Source: Akkermansiaceae bacterium
GTDB taxonomy: Bacteria; Verrucomicrobiota; Verrucomicrobiia; Verrucomicrobiales; Akkermansiaceae
Direction: 5' to 3'
Length of the DNA stretch: 49,032 nt
NCBI GenBank assembly: GCA_905182475.1
Contig: CAJJBR010000081.1
Span: 1-49,032, forward strand
The notes beneath the pieces were generated by a model that searched no databases, had not been told where the DNA came from, and was given only the letters and a program-made list of their open reading frames with translations. The position numbers and the translations under genes were made by a program. Each line of letters starts with the position of its first letter. Position 1 is the stretch's first letter. Below are positions 1 through 9,222 of this stretch, piece by piece.

Positions 1-299
1 ACCTATCTCACCCTCAACTAACAGAAACCGAAAACGACAAACCAACCACCTTCAGAAAAAGCCATCAGCCACTTTTACAGAAAAACATTTACGCAGCCCA
101 AGAAGACAGCATCGTTTAGCGTAGCATCTTGTGCCTCCCTGGATCAACAGACACAACATGAAGGCTAACAGAAACGTCTGTTAGGCGAGGTTAAAACGAC
201 TGATTGAATATATTGCGGTCCGGCATCCATGGGTTGTATTCGGCACTCCAAGTGATCAACATGCTGTGGATGTAGTGGCTGTATCAGTCCGACAAACTG
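1..299. other. gene-free stretch
   Basis: No open frame here looks like a protein and no RNA gene is recognisable. The only visible structure is a small perfect hairpin at 165-184 (8-bp arms CTAACAGA/TCTGTTAG, 4-nt loop). It has no T-tract, so it is not a convincing terminator. Confidence 0.5.
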
Positions 300-487
300 C
301 TAGTGCTGCGTCACACGAAAAAAGATGATTATTTTCTGAGCCTTTTCAAAAAATGCTCAACCTGAGCACCCACGAGGAGTGAAAGTGGTGGGCAGAAACC
401 TTCAACTCCAACGGAGCTACGTATTTCAAGCCCGGGGTTGGCGCAGTGGAACGGAGCCTACCCCGGGAACTCCGCCCCCCTATATCC

Positions 488-504
488 CAACCCCAACGGG
501 GTTG
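488..504. repeat. REP-like palindrome CAACCCC-AAC-GGGGTTG
   Basis: Perfect 7-bp arms around a 3-nt loop. Its core CCCCAACGGGG recurs at 36439-36451 and, in opposite sense, at 657-677. Nearby, 429-467 and 699-760 contain degenerate inverted copies of a longer CCCGGGG...CCCCGGG word, so this is a REP cluster of the kind found beside RAYT transposases. Confidence 0.6.
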
Positions 505-570
505 CGTCCGTGCGGAATCAATCCCAGACGTATTTCCCGTCCCGAAATTCTGGATCGCGGAGGAAAAAAG

Positions 571-627
571 GCGGTCTTTGGTGGAATAAACCGTGTGGAT
601 CAGGATTCGCGACAGGGATTTAAGCAT
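571..627 (-). pseudogene. N-terminal stub of an IS200/REP-associated (RAYT) transposase
   Basis: The minus strand reads MLKSLSRILIHTVYSTKDR from an ATG at 625-627. This closely resembles the conserved start of IS200-like Y1/RAYT transposases (SL..I.IH.VFSTK.R). After about 19 codons the similarity stops, and the frame runs on into REP palindromes. The HUH motif and catalytic tyrosine are absent, so this is a dead fragment. It explains why REP-like palindromes cluster here. Recognition rests on a short motif and was not checked by a search. Confidence 0.55.
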
Positions 628-656
628 GAGATATCCTTTGAATTTCCAGGCTCGGA

Positions 657-677
657 CACAACCCCGTTGGGGTTGTG
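657..677. repeat. REP-like palindrome CACAACCCC-GTT-GGGGTTGTG
   Basis: Perfect 9-bp arms with a 3-nt loop, followed on the plus strand by a run of eight T. It is an inverted partner of the palindrome at 488-504, inside the same transposon-like element. Confidence 0.6.
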
Positions 678-961
678 AGTTTTTTTTGTGCGGTTGTCCC
701 GGGGTAGGTTTCACTGCGTTACGCCACTTGTCCTCCCGTAGCCTTGGCGAAGGAGGAACCCCGGGCTTAAATCCGTATCCCCTTTGGGGATGTAGACGAC
801 ACCGCCGCCACCCGCATAAAACCCCAACGCCTCTATCCTTCAATCGAAGTGTGACGCAGCACTAGGGCGCGTGAGGGTTCTTCCTGAGTACCGCGAAGAG
901 ATGCTCGATGCGTTCGCGACGAGAGGTATGAGCGGACATAGCTTCGCCATCCGACACGGGT

Positions 962-2959
962 TCAATCCTCCGTGTGTAGCCACTGCCAGATCGCTTCGTA
1001 TTGCTTCCCAGCATCGCCATCCAGAATGTCACCGCGCGGGGACTTGTTGCCATCGGCGTATCGCGGCATTTTACTTCCGGGGATGACAGCAGCGGGATGA
1101 TCCATCCAACGGTAGAAGTAACCCTCACGAAGTCTTTGGGGGGCGAGTTCGAAATTTACCGCGCCAACCTCGAAGGCGGCCGTGGCTTCCATATCCCCGA
1201 TGCCGTGGCAAGTGGTGCAGCCGAAGCCCTCCGTCCCGATGAGGCTTTTCCCGATCCCGACGAGCTCAGGATAGGTCTCGACTTCCGCCGGGCCGCTAGG
1301 CTCGAACCCGTGAAGGCGAGACAGCCCCTCGGCCAGCGGTGAAGCGTAAGCTCCAAATGCTGGCATCCGTGTACCGAGCCAAGGCCTTGGTCTTGGCTTC
1401 GCCGTGCCTTTGAGCATCGCTTCAATGTAAGAGGTATAGAGCATTTCACCGACGAAGGTGAGCTGGGGACGCGACTGATCCACTCGCTCGTCGAGATCAT
1501 GGACGTGTGCAGCATACTTTTTCGTCGTACTATGGAGGGAGCTGAGGAGTGCTGATTCGTCGTCGAGGGCATGACAAGAATTACAGCGTTTCGCTTCCAT
1601 CTGGCGGCTTGCAAACTCGGAGGAACTGTCACGCTTCAGAGAATCCGTTCCGGTCTTTGAAAACGCAAGAAGCCCTTCGAGATCGCCCCCCCCTAGATTC
1701 AGGACGGGCAGTTCCGGGCGCTTATCCCCTTCCGCGAGGCATCCTTTCTCATCCCAATCCGCTTTAAAAATGGTATCGAGACCGGGAGCAGTCGAGACCC
1801 CGCCTGGCAGACCCGGATGGCAAGTTCCGCAGTGGAGGCTTTCGGCCACGGCAGCTCCACGGGTGGCATCACCGGCAGGAAATTCGTAGTCCATTTCAGT
1901 TTCCTTTCCTTCCGATTCCGCACGGAGGAAAGCGGCAATGGAATTCGCCTCCTCATCCGACATCTGGAAATTCGGCATTCCTGTGAACGGATGATAGGCT
2001 TCGGGTTTTTTCAAAAAGGCGACCAACTGGCCAGGGAGGTACTTGGAGTCGACGTTATTCAAAGGCACCCGACGGCTTTCATCGCCACCGGCTCCGTCTG
2101 CGGCAGGATAATGGCAGGCCACGCATCCAAGCTCGTGGAAATGAACACCGCCCTCTTTCGCGAGTGACGCATCCGGTGCGGGTGACACAGGGAGACCCAT
2201 TTTCGAAGATGCCAGGAAAGCAGCCAAATCAGAAGCTTTCTGGAGGCCATCCGGCGTGGTTGGATCGACAAGCTGCGGCATGTGGGTAGTCGGTTTAAGC
2301 GCCTTTGGATCAGCCATCCATTTCTTCAACCACTGCTCGGTCACACGCTCGCCCACACCTGCGAGTATGGGGCCGATCTCACCGATTTCCGGCATTGGGG
2401 TCGCGCCGAAACCTTGTTCCGGCGCGTGGCACTTCGCGCAATTTTGTTCGGTAAAAGCGATCCTTCCGTGCCGGTGCAATTCCCCGAGCTTCGCAGCATC
2501 GCTTGGCTCGGTGCTAAAAACTGTTGGAGGAATCGTCTGGCGTGGCATTCCCTCTTCCTCCCAGTAGAGGCGGAAGTTGGCACTGCCGTCTTGAGCACTC
2601 GAATAACTCACAACGATCCGGTGAAGACCAGGATTGAGGCGGAGGCGCTTGGATTTTTCCGCCCCGAGAGGCCCCTCTTCAACCACCGCTTCTTTGCCAG
2701 CTATTGTGAGGCTGGCCTTCCCCTTCCCTTCAAAGGAAAAATAAAGCCTACGCCTTTCCTTTAACTCGATTGCACCTGTCCAAACCACCTCAAATTTCCC
2801 GGATTCGAGGAAAGGAGTCGCCGGCTGGTCTGCCGGCACAGAAATCGCAGCCATCCTATCCAAGCGGACGTCCGTCTTCCCGTTCTGGGAAAAAGTGGCG
2901 GTCAGCTCCGCGTTCGCGGTGCCGACCATGATGGCTGTTAGAGCAAGGAATCTGCGCAT
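962..2959 (-). CDS. exported pentaheme cytochrome c with PA14-like N-terminal domain
   Basis: A 665-residue protein with a signal peptide (about residues 1-17, ending TANA). Residues 20-150 resemble a PA14-type beta domain. Five CxxCH heme sites follow: CAKCH (174-178), CVACH (279-283), CGTCH (377-381), CNSCH (459-463) and CTTCH (581-585). Methionines such as GMPNF, THMPQ and SKMPRY are plausible distal ligands. It should act as a periplasmic electron carrier or oxidoreductase. It lies 18 bp downstream of the DUF6797 propeller gene in the same direction, so the two are probably cotranscribed and partners in oxidising an unknown substrate. The start is fixed by the signal peptide. The substrate is not evident. 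Confidence 0.85.
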   Translation of the reverse strand: MRRFLALTAIMVGTANAELTATFSQNGKTDVRLDRMAAISVPADQPATPFLESGKFEVVWTGAIELKERRRLYFSFEGKGKASLTIAGKEAVVEEGPLGAEKSKRLRLNPGLHRIVVSYSSAQDGSANFRLYWEEEGMPRQTIPPTVFSTEPSDAAKLGELHRHGRIAFTEQNCAKCHAPEQGFGATPMPEIGEIGPILAGVGERVTEQWLKKWMADPKALKPTTHMPQLVDPTTPDGLQKASDLAAFLASSKMGLPVSPAPDASLAKEGGVHFHELGCVACHYPAADGAGGDESRRVPLNNVDSKYLPGQLVAFLKKPEAYHPFTGMPNFQMSDEEANSIAAFLRAESEGKETEMDYEFPAGDATRGAAVAESLHCGTCHPGLPGGVSTAPGLDTIFKADWDEKGCLAEGDKRPELPVLNLGGGDLEGLLAFSKTGTDSLKRDSSSEFASRQMEAKRCNSCHALDDESALLSSLHSTTKKYAAHVHDLDERVDQSRPQLTFVGEMLYTSYIEAMLKGTAKPRPRPWLGTRMPAFGAYASPLAEGLSRLHGFEPSGPAEVETYPELVGIGKSLIGTEGFGCTTCHGIGDMEATAAFEVGAVNFELAPQRLREGYFYRWMDHPAAVIPGSKMPRYADGNKSPRGDILDGDAGKQYEAIWQWLHTED

Positions 2960-2977
2960 TGTGTAACCCTATATGTC

Positions 2978-5227
2978 CTATTTTCCGTAAACCGTGGCGT
3001 GCACCTCGCTCTTGAGTATCTCACCGTCCGTATCCTCAAGATCGTATCCGACCTTGAGGGACATCGAAGGCTTCATCCCTTCAAGCACAAGTTCGACCGT
3101 CTTGCCGTCTCCGGAAAGTTTCGCGGATTCTACCTTCACACTGTCGCGCTTGTGATGCCTTTTCGATTCGGACTTCTTGGCTTTTTTCATCGCCTCCGTG
3201 TCTGGGTTGTCCACGGAAAATTCACCAGATCCATACTGCACACTCCTCACATAATCCCACCGCTGAATGGAATAGCTCGTCACGTCCTCTGCCAACTCGG
3301 CATCAAGCTTCACCGGGAAAGTGAGTTTCACACCCGATTCTGTGTAATCAAGTTTCTCAGGGATATTCAAACCCACCTCCGCGTTGAAACGGATACGCTG
3401 GAAGGCGCACTCACTTGCCGCATTCGTCTGCCAACCGCGAAAACCGAGCACATACATCGAACCGTCGCTATGAAAACGCGCACGCATGGCAGATGACTGA
3501 AGGGAAATCGGGAGCTTCACTGCACCAGCCTGCAGTCTACCGTTGTTTGTCACAGGCAGCACCCGGAAGAGGCTAGATTTTCCGTAGGAGAGGTGGATCA
3601 TCTCGCCGGTCTTCAAGCCGAACTTCGCATAATCTGGAACCCAGACCTGGGAGCCGCCGGAGTTGTCCACATCCATAGGAAGGTAGACAAGCGGCGGGGT
3701 ATAAGCTGCACTCGTGAGGGAATGGCGGGAATCTTCGGTTCCAAAAAATACGGGCGTATCGCCAGCCTTCACGTAGTTAATTTTACAGCTGGGCTGCCAT
3801 GTGCCTTCGTTCTCACCCGTGGTGATCTCGCCGTTCGGGCCGATGCCCATGCCGCCCGGTGCGCGGATACCAGTGGCAACAACTTCGAACTTTTTCCCAT
3901 CAGGGGAAATTTTCGCAACAATCCCGTGATGCGGGAGTATCTTGTCAAAGCCACGGCCACCGCCACGAACCGGAGCTGCCTTTGCAAAGTAGAAGTTGCC
4001 TTCCTTGTCCGTCTGAAGATCAAAAGCGAACTCGTGGAAGTTTTCTGAAATATATACGTCGCGGTTGAATACTTTGAAGTAATCCGTCTCGCCGTCCTTG
4101 TTCAGGTCAATGAGCTTAGTGATCTGGTCACGGCCGTTTACGTAGATTTCCCCGTCAACGACTTTCAAGCCAATGGTCTCGAACAATCCGGCTGCGATGC
4201 GGCGCCATTTGAATTCCTTCCAATCCCCCTTGAGTCCGCTGACGACCCACACATCTCCGTTCCATGTGGAAAGGGCGGCTGAATCTTCGTCGATAAAATC
4301 GAAGCCGCCGAAGCGAAGGTTCGCGTCCCAAGGATTTTCAGTAGGGAGAGTTACGAGATCGGTGAGATAGGTGTCTTCGTCGTTGCCTGAGATTTTGCCT
4401 TCGGTCGTAATTGTCTCCGTCCAGATGCCAGGGCCTCCGGAGGTGAGCTTTGCGAAATCAGGTTTCGCGCCCGCGGTCGGTTTGTCACCTTTTGCTATGG
4501 CGATCTGTGCGACGAGTTCGCCGTCACCTTTCGGGATCAGCGCGAGAAGGCGATTTAGGTTCTTTGGATCGGTGGCTAGTTTGACACCGCCCGTGGAAAC
4601 GATGCCGAGACCATCGGCAGATTTCGCGGCAAGCATATCGTCACCAACGGTGAACGCGCCCTTCTCATCGGCAACGACAAGGGTAAGGGCTTCTTTTCGT
4701 GATCCGAACTTGAAGGAGCGGGTGATGGTTTCTCCGGAGCGCTCGAGATTCTCTAGGACCTCGGTTCCGTTCACTGTGTATTCGAGAACGATGGTTCTCC
4801 CGTGGCGGTAATGGCCGGTGAGTGCACCATGCGGAATGTCGCCGTGCCCCTTTATCTCGCGCTTGTCATCGAAGGAACCGCTTTCATCAGCCCAGCCAGA
4901 GGTGGTATCGGTCACGAGAAGGGCTTCCTTGTTGCCCATGGTCATTAAGCGGCCGTGCGCGCCTGTCCAAGGGGTGCCACCCCATTCGATACCGCCTTTG
5001 TAAACACTGGAGAGACGAAGAGTTTCCGTATCGTAAAGGGCACGCCAGCCTTCTCCGAGATCCACCGAAAGGCCTTTGATTGCACTCATTCGTTTTTCCC
5101 CGTGGAAATAGTCCCCGAAAGTATTCATCCATGCCGGACCCACATCCATTTTTTCATACCACTTCTGCGCCACGAGGGGCTGGATCAATAGGGTGGATAC
5201 TGCGATTACCTTGCCGAGTCTTTGCAT
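2978..5227 (-). CDS. DUF6797 / sorbosone-dehydrogenase-like beta-propeller protein
   Basis: A 749-residue exported protein with a signal peptide ending near LVAQ, residue 21. The N-terminal half (GPAWMNTFGDYF...) matches the DUF6797 type known from Verrucomicrobia and Planctomycetes. The middle and C-terminal part resembles glucose/sorbosone dehydrogenase and NHL-type beta-propellers (ATGIRAPGGMGIGPNGEI, then a WVPDYAKFGL region). No CxxCH is present, so it would need an external acceptor. The pentaheme cytochrome encoded 18 bp downstream is the obvious candidate. Family recognition is good, but enzymatic activity is inferred only. A short lysine/serine-rich stretch (KKAKKSESKRHHKRD) occurs near residue 690. 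Confidence 0.75.
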   Translation of the reverse strand: MQRLGKVIAVSTLLIQPLVAQKWYEKMDVGPAWMNTFGDYFHGEKRMSAIKGLSVDLGEGWRALYDTETLRLSSVYKGGIEWGGTPWTGAHGRLMTMGNKEALLVTDTTSGWADESGSFDDKREIKGHGDIPHGALTGHYRHGRTIVLEYTVNGTEVLENLERSGETITRSFKFGSRKEALTLVVADEKGAFTVGDDMLAAKSADGLGIVSTGGVKLATDPKNLNRLLALIPKGDGELVAQIAIAKGDKPTAGAKPDFAKLTSGGPGIWTETITTEGKISGNDEDTYLTDLVTLPTENPWDANLRFGGFDFIDEDSAALSTWNGDVWVVSGLKGDWKEFKWRRIAAGLFETIGLKVVDGEIYVNGRDQITKLIDLNKDGETDYFKVFNRDVYISENFHEFAFDLQTDKEGNFYFAKAAPVRGGGRGFDKILPHHGIVAKISPDGKKFEVVATGIRAPGGMGIGPNGEITTGENEGTWQPSCKINYVKAGDTPVFFGTEDSRHSLTSAAYTPPLVYLPMDVDNSGGSQVWVPDYAKFGLKTGEMIHLSYGKSSLFRVLPVTNNGRLQAGAVKLPISLQSSAMRARFHSDGSMYVLGFRGWQTNAASECAFQRIRFNAEVGLNIPEKLDYTESGVKLTFPVKLDAELAEDVTSYSIQRWDYVRSVQYGSGEFSVDNPDTEAMKKAKKSESKRHHKRDSVKVESAKLSGDGKTVELVLEGMKPSMSLKVGYDLEDTDGEILKSEVHATVYGK

Positions 5228-5323
5228 ACGGATGTATCTTACGTTCCTATCGTATGAGGTCTAGCTACTAAATTCAAAAATTCCGCGCTTCACCTGCGGA
5301 CCGATCCGGCGTTTTATCTGCAC

Positions 5324-5794
5324 ATGATCGACATGCTCGTGCGACTCTATGACCTGCCGGATTCCGGCGACCTTTACCGCAAGGTCGCGGCTCAGGGCAT
5401 CACCCTGCGCCGGGCGCGCGCCTTCGAGAAACACACGCTAGCCGCATTCGCCCGCGAAAATTTCTCGGAAAAATGGGCAAGTGAGATCGAAGTCGCTCTC
5501 ACACGCCAACCCGTATCCTGCTGGATCGCGACTCGCGACAAGCAGATCCTCGGCTTCTCCTGCTATGAAACCACCCACCGCGGCTTCTTCGGTCCAACCG
5601 GAGTGATCGAGTCCGCACGTGGCACCGGACTCGGCAAAGCCCTGCTCTTCAAGGCGCTGGAATCCCTCCGAGATATCGGCTACGCATACGGCGTCATCGG
5701 TGGGGTCGGGCCGCGCGAATTCTATGAGAAGAACTGCGACGCGATCGAAATACCCGGTAGCGATCCCGGGGTTTACGCAGACATCCTGCCCTGA
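5324..5794 (+). CDS. GNAT-family N-acetyltransferase
   Basis: A 156-residue single-domain protein. The acetyl-CoA binding motif A is visible as VIESARGTGLGKALLFKALE (around residues 90-110, R-G-x-G-x-G/A type), followed by the C-terminal beta strand with GGVGPREFYEK. The substrate cannot be told. It is the first gene of a plus-strand pair; the permease gene begins 8 bp after its stop. The 96-bp gap upstream separates it from the divergent DUF6797 operon. A second in-frame ATG three codons in (MLVRLYDL) is an alternative start. Confidence 0.75.
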   Translation: MIDMLVRLYDLPDSGDLYRKVAAQGITLRRARAFEKHTLAAFARENFSEKWASEIEVALTRQPVSCWIATRDKQILGFSCYETTHRGFFGPTGVIESARGTGLGKALLFKALESLRDIGYAYGVIGGVGPREFYEKNCDAIEIPGSDPGVYADILP

Positions 5795-5802
5795 CCTTTC
5801 CA

Positions 5803-6789
5803 GTGGCAACCAGCGAGCATACCGAACTCCCCGAGCGCTTCGGGCCGATGACCGTCAAGGAACTCCGCCAGAGCCTGCGGCGCAACAGCTTCGTCTATCC
5901 GTTCATCTGCATCCACATCTTCGCGACCATCGCGATCTATGCAGAGTTCACGATGTCCATCGGACTCAACTCCAGCAGCAATCCTGCCGTATTCCTCTGG
6001 AACCCCGATGAGATCGGCTCCTTCTGGTGGGTCGCTATGGCGATCTGTGGAGTGCTGATGCCTCTCGCTGGATTTTTCCTCATGCCCCAGGAGATCGACG
6101 AGGGAAACCACGAACTTCTGCTCCTCACTAAGCTCACCCGCTGGCAGATTGTCTCCGGAAAATTCCTGATGCTATGGGGGCTTAGCTGCCTCACGTTTAT
6201 TTCCCTCCTTCCCTACGTGGTGATCCGATATTTCATAGGAGGCATCGAGTGGTTCGGCGAAATTGCCAACGCGGGCTCCGTCCTTTCTGCGGCTGCAATC
6301 CTTTCTGCAGGAACAATTGCCGCATCCGGTTTTAAAAACCTCGCCTCAAAATTCGGAGTCTTTGTTCTCTTCCTCTTCTCTGCGGCATTGGGTGGAGGGG
6401 CAGGAATGATAGGTGGTGGCATGACCATGAGTATGAGCGCAACCCACGAATTAGCGTGGCTTGGGATCATTTTCTACCACTTCTGCGCACTCTGTGTAGT
6501 CGCTTGCTACTCAATGATGGGAATGCTTGTTGCCCGCTCCCGACTGCGGCTCGCCATCATGAATTTCGAGCTAAAACCCTCCTCCGTCCTGCTCATCATC
6601 CTGGGACTCGCACCATTTATCATAGGCATGGCCGCCGCGTTCACCTGTGGCTTTGGAAGCGTCGCGGGCGTCCTTCTACTGACATTCCTCGCATGGAATT
6701 CAGATCGGACGCCCAAGGCACCAAAATGGCTTCCTCCACCGCCACCAAACGTCCCGCCTCCACCGGCTCCTCAGGAAGAAGCCTCCTAA
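5803..6789 (+). CDS. ABC-2-type transporter permease-like membrane protein
   Basis: A 328-residue integral membrane protein with about six hydrophobic segments. The stretch DEGNHELLLLTKLTRWQIV with the hydrophobic helix after it is typical of ABC-2 permease subunits (export or daunorubicin-type). The C terminus is an unusual proline-rich tail (PPPPPNVPPPPAPQ). No ATPase gene lies nearby, so a partner would be encoded elsewhere, or the protein has another role. The start used is GTG at 5803; an internal ATG at 5848 (MTVKELRQSL) is an equally good start. Its last 4 bp overlap the convergent Minf_1886 gene. Confidence 0.65.
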   Translation: MATSEHTELPERFGPMTVKELRQSLRRNSFVYPFICIHIFATIAIYAEFTMSIGLNSSSNPAVFLWNPDEIGSFWWVAMAICGVLMPLAGFFLMPQEIDEGNHELLLLTKLTRWQIVSGKFLMLWGLSCLTFISLLPYVVIRYFIGGIEWFGEIANAGSVLSAAAILSAGTIAASGFKNLASKFGVFVLFLFSAALGGGAGMIGGGMTMSMSATHELAWLGIIFYHFCALCVVACYSMMGMLVARSRLRLAIMNFELKPSSVLLIILGLAPFIIGMAAAFTCGFGSVAGVLLLTFLAWNSDRTPKAPKWLPPPPPNVPPPPAPQEEAS

Positions 6790-7220
6790 CCGGCTACCGA
6801 ACCGTTCGAACGCGAGATACGCGCCTTTTTCGAAATCCCTTTGGGTAGAAACGGATCACGCAGTGCTTCCCGAAAATCGAACACCTCGTCAAAATCTTCA
6901 GGTTTGTCTGACTCCTGCTTTCCAAAAACCTGTTCCTCAATCATCTGAAAAACCATATTGCCAACATCGCGGCACTCGGTAATCCCCCATTCGTCCATCA
7001 GGGTAGCCCCCATGGGACCGAACTGTTCCAATGCGCAATCACGGAAACCTTCCAGCAATTCCTTCCCACTGACGTGCCTGCCCTGCCCCTTGCCTTCTTC
7101 CGAAAATCGCTTGAGCGTAAAGTCCAGCGTATCCTTGAGAAAAAAGTAAGCCTGCCCGTCATAGCGTTTTTCACGCATCAAGATCGCGGCTACGGATTCC
7201 TCGAAATGGATGGGCTGCAT
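6786..7220 (-). CDS. Minf_1886-family protein
   Basis: A 144-residue soluble protein beginning MQPIHFEESVAAIL and containing RYDGQAYFFLKDTLDFTLKR and GATLMDEWGITECRDVGNMV. These are the hallmark blocks of the Minf_1886 family found across Verrucomicrobia and Planctomycetes; its function is unknown. The frame stays open further upstream to 7514, but that part is low-complexity antisense of the TPR gene, so the ATG at 7218-7220 is preferred. The C terminus is basic (SKKARISRSNGS). It follows the TPR gene by 58 bp in the same direction and converges on the permease with a 4-bp overlap. Confidence 0.8.
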   Translation of the reverse strand: MQPIHFEESVAAILMREKRYDGQAYFFLKDTLDFTLKRFSEEGKGQGRHVSGKELLEGFRDCALEQFGPMGATLMDEWGITECRDVGNMVFQMIEEQVFGKQESDKPEDFDEVFDFREALRDPFLPKGISKKARISRSNGSVAG

Positions 7221-7278
7221 CTGGATACACTGCCAAACGTATTCCGAACTGTCAAAACTCGAATGGGATCCGCAATTT

Positions 7279-7740
7279 TCAGAATTCCATCCCCACAAGG
7301 TCGCGGTCTTCCTTGGCAGATTCCAGAAAGCTCTCATCCATATCCACGGCCTTAGACAAATGGTTCTTCGCCCGTTCCCTCTCTCCCAGAGTCCACAGAT
7401 AGCAGGCCATATTATAATGGAAAACCGGGAGTTCATGGAGTGATTCGGGGCCTTTGAGCAACCACTTCCTGGCTTCTTCCGTATCCCCGTTTTCATGAAG
7501 GCAGTATGCGGCACTTAGGAAGAAATCCGGTTCATCAACCGCCAGTTTGCAGAGACTCCGTGCCGTCTCGGAAGCGACCTTCCAATCCTCCTTCACCATC
7601 TCCGCCGCAAGTTTCAGTTCCAGCGCTTTCCGGCTCTCTTTGTCAGCCCCTTCTAGCGAACTAAGTTCCTCCAGCGCGTCGTCGGGCATGCCAAGTTCCA
7701 ACCATCCCGAAGCCGCTCTCAATACCTGTTTCGCAAACAT
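7279..7740 (-). CDS. small tetratricopeptide-repeat protein
   Basis: A 153-residue soluble protein made of helical repeats. Two clear TPR units are visible: FFLSAAYCLHENGDTEEARKWL and PVFHYNMACYLWTLGERERAK (A, G, Y and A at TPR spacing), plus a weaker N-terminal unit around LELGMPDDALEELSSL. TPR proteins are interaction scaffolds; the partner is not evident. The start MFAKQVLRAASGW is chosen over an ATG ten codons upstream because the added residues (MVAHLLVVFE) do not belong to the repeat. It probably shares a transcript with the Minf_1886 gene. Confidence 0.7.
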   Translation of the reverse strand: MFAKQVLRAASGWLELGMPDDALEELSSLEGADKESRKALELKLAAEMVKEDWKVASETARSLCKLAVDEPDFFLSAAYCLHENGDTEEARKWLLKGPESLHELPVFHYNMACYLWTLGERERAKNHLSKAVDMDESFLESAKEDRDLVGMEF

Positions 7741-7843
7741 TTCAAAAACCACTAGCAGATGCGCAACCACTCCGCAACCCCGTGGGGAAGAACGCGGAAC
7801 TCTTCCCTTGAACCGACGTTCCTCACCCCGTCACAATTCACCC

Positions 7844-9127
7844 ATGGGAAACGAGTTCTACAACGCCTTTGATACCGAGCGCCTTTCGAAACGCTCCGAT
7901 ACCGGCGATTATCGCACACCGTTTCAAATCGACCGCGACCGCGTCCTTCACACCCCTACGTTCCGCCGCCTCCAGAACAAAACACAAGTCTTCTGGTCCG
8001 GTGAATACGACTTCTACCGCACCCGCCTCACCCATTCCCTCGAGGTCGCGCAAATCGGAAAATCCATCTGCTCATGGCTGCTCCGTCAGGAAAACTCCCT
8101 GCTCTCGGAAAATTTCCATATCGATACCGACCTAGTCGAAGCCATCTGCCTCTCCCACGATCTCGGCCACCCACCATTCGGGCACGCGGGCGAGCGCACG
8201 CTGAACCACCTCATGCGCGCGCAAGGCGGCTTCGAAGGAAACGCCCAGACACTCCGCCTACTCACCGAGCGAATCTTTTCCGCCAAGCGAACCGGCATGG
8301 ATCCCTCCCGTGCCTTCCTCGACGGCATCCTGAAATACAAATCCCTTTGGTCAGAGTTATTGAAGAACGGCGAGCATCCGAAAAACCATTTCATCTACGA
8401 TTCCCAGTTTAGTTTTCTCAACTGGGCAGTAGGCGAAATTGATTTTCCGGTAGAGCTTACTCCCGGGAAATCACGCGATTCGTTCAAATCCATCGAATGC
8501 CAGGTCATGGACTGGGCGGACGATACCGCCTACTCGTTGAACGACCTCTCAGACAGCGTGCGCGCAGGCTTCCTGCACATCGAGAAAATCGAATCCTGGG
8601 CAGCAAAGAACAATCACGACATCGCCCCGAAAACCCCGCTCGGCGACCTCATCACCGCGATCCGCCAACACCGCGTCGATCCCTTCGTCGGCAAGCGTAT
8701 CGGGAAATACATCCAGTCAGCCAAGCTGGAACAAGATTCAAATTTCCTCTCCGCGACAACCAACCGCTATAAATACCGTCTCGTCATCGACCCGGAAGTC
8801 CGTGCCGAATCCGAGCTTTTCAAGAAACTCGCCTACGAAGTGGTCTTTCTCTCCCCTCAGCTCAAGCAACTTGAACACAAAGGCTCCCGGATGCTGCGTC
8901 TTCTCTGGGAAATTCTCGAAACTCGATACGTCAAAGGTGAGAGCATCGACGGTCAGGATTTCCAACTACTTCCTTCCGATAGCGTGGATGAAATCAACTC
9001 CGCAGCAGACGAAACCTCTCGTGCCCGCTTGATTTGCGACTATCTGGCCGGAATGACCGATGGCTACGCTGCCAGAACCTACAAACGCCTTTTTTCTCCT
9101 GATTTCGGTTCAATCAACGATCTTTGA
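7844..9127 (+). CDS. dgt: deoxyguanosinetriphosphate triphosphohydrolase-like protein
   Basis: A 427-residue HD-domain dNTPase that cleaves dNTPs to deoxynucleoside and triphosphate. The metal site is complete: RLTHSLEVAQIG (His64), then LSHDLGHPPFGHAGER with His105-Asp106 and downstream histidines, and MDWADDTAYSLND carrying the last Asp. The N terminus has the usual RTPFQIDRDRVLHTPTFRRL block. The frame is open for another 99 codons upstream, but that sequence is low-complexity antisense of the TPR gene; ATG 7844 (MGNEFYNAFD) gives the family's normal length. It is divergent from the TPR gene, with about 100 bp between. Confidence 0.9.
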   Translation: MGNEFYNAFDTERLSKRSDTGDYRTPFQIDRDRVLHTPTFRRLQNKTQVFWSGEYDFYRTRLTHSLEVAQIGKSICSWLLRQENSLLSENFHIDTDLVEAICLSHDLGHPPFGHAGERTLNHLMRAQGGFEGNAQTLRLLTERIFSAKRTGMDPSRAFLDGILKYKSLWSELLKNGEHPKNHFIYDSQFSFLNWAVGEIDFPVELTPGKSRDSFKSIECQVMDWADDTAYSLNDLSDSVRAGFLHIEKIESWAAKNNHDIAPKTPLGDLITAIRQHRVDPFVGKRIGKYIQSAKLEQDSNFLSATTNRYKYRLVIDPEVRAESELFKKLAYEVVFLSPQLKQLEHKGSRMLRLLWEILETRYVKGESIDGQDFQLLPSDSVDEINSAADETSRARLICDYLAGMTDGYAARTYKRLFSPDFGSINDL

Positions 9128-9222
9128 AGAAAAAGTTCACCTTGTGGAAATTTCCGGGTTGCCAAATACCGGGATGCTCGGGTAGCTTTCCGCGCCCGGG
9201 GCTTCGCCTCCGAGAGATAAAC

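Larger units (their letters stand above)
301..864. mobile_element. non-autonomous IS630/Tc1-like (MITE-type) element
   Basis: The outermost 17 bases at 300-316 and 849-865 are perfect inverted repeats of each other. Read as an insertion, 14-bp terminal repeats (GTGCTGCGTCACAC at 303-316 and its complement at 849-862) are bordered by a TA on each side, inside CTAG at both ends. Insertion at TA with TA duplication is the known habit of the IS630/Tc1-mariner superfamily. No DDE transposase is encoded inside, so the element would have to be mobilised in trans. The interior is filled with REP-like palindromes and an IS200-type transposase stub. The family assignment is inference from ends and target only. 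Confidence 0.6.

Noticed and set aside
379..865. Plus-strand open frames within the transposon-like element
   Set aside because: They translate REP palindromes (Pro/Arg/Gly-rich) and have no family features.
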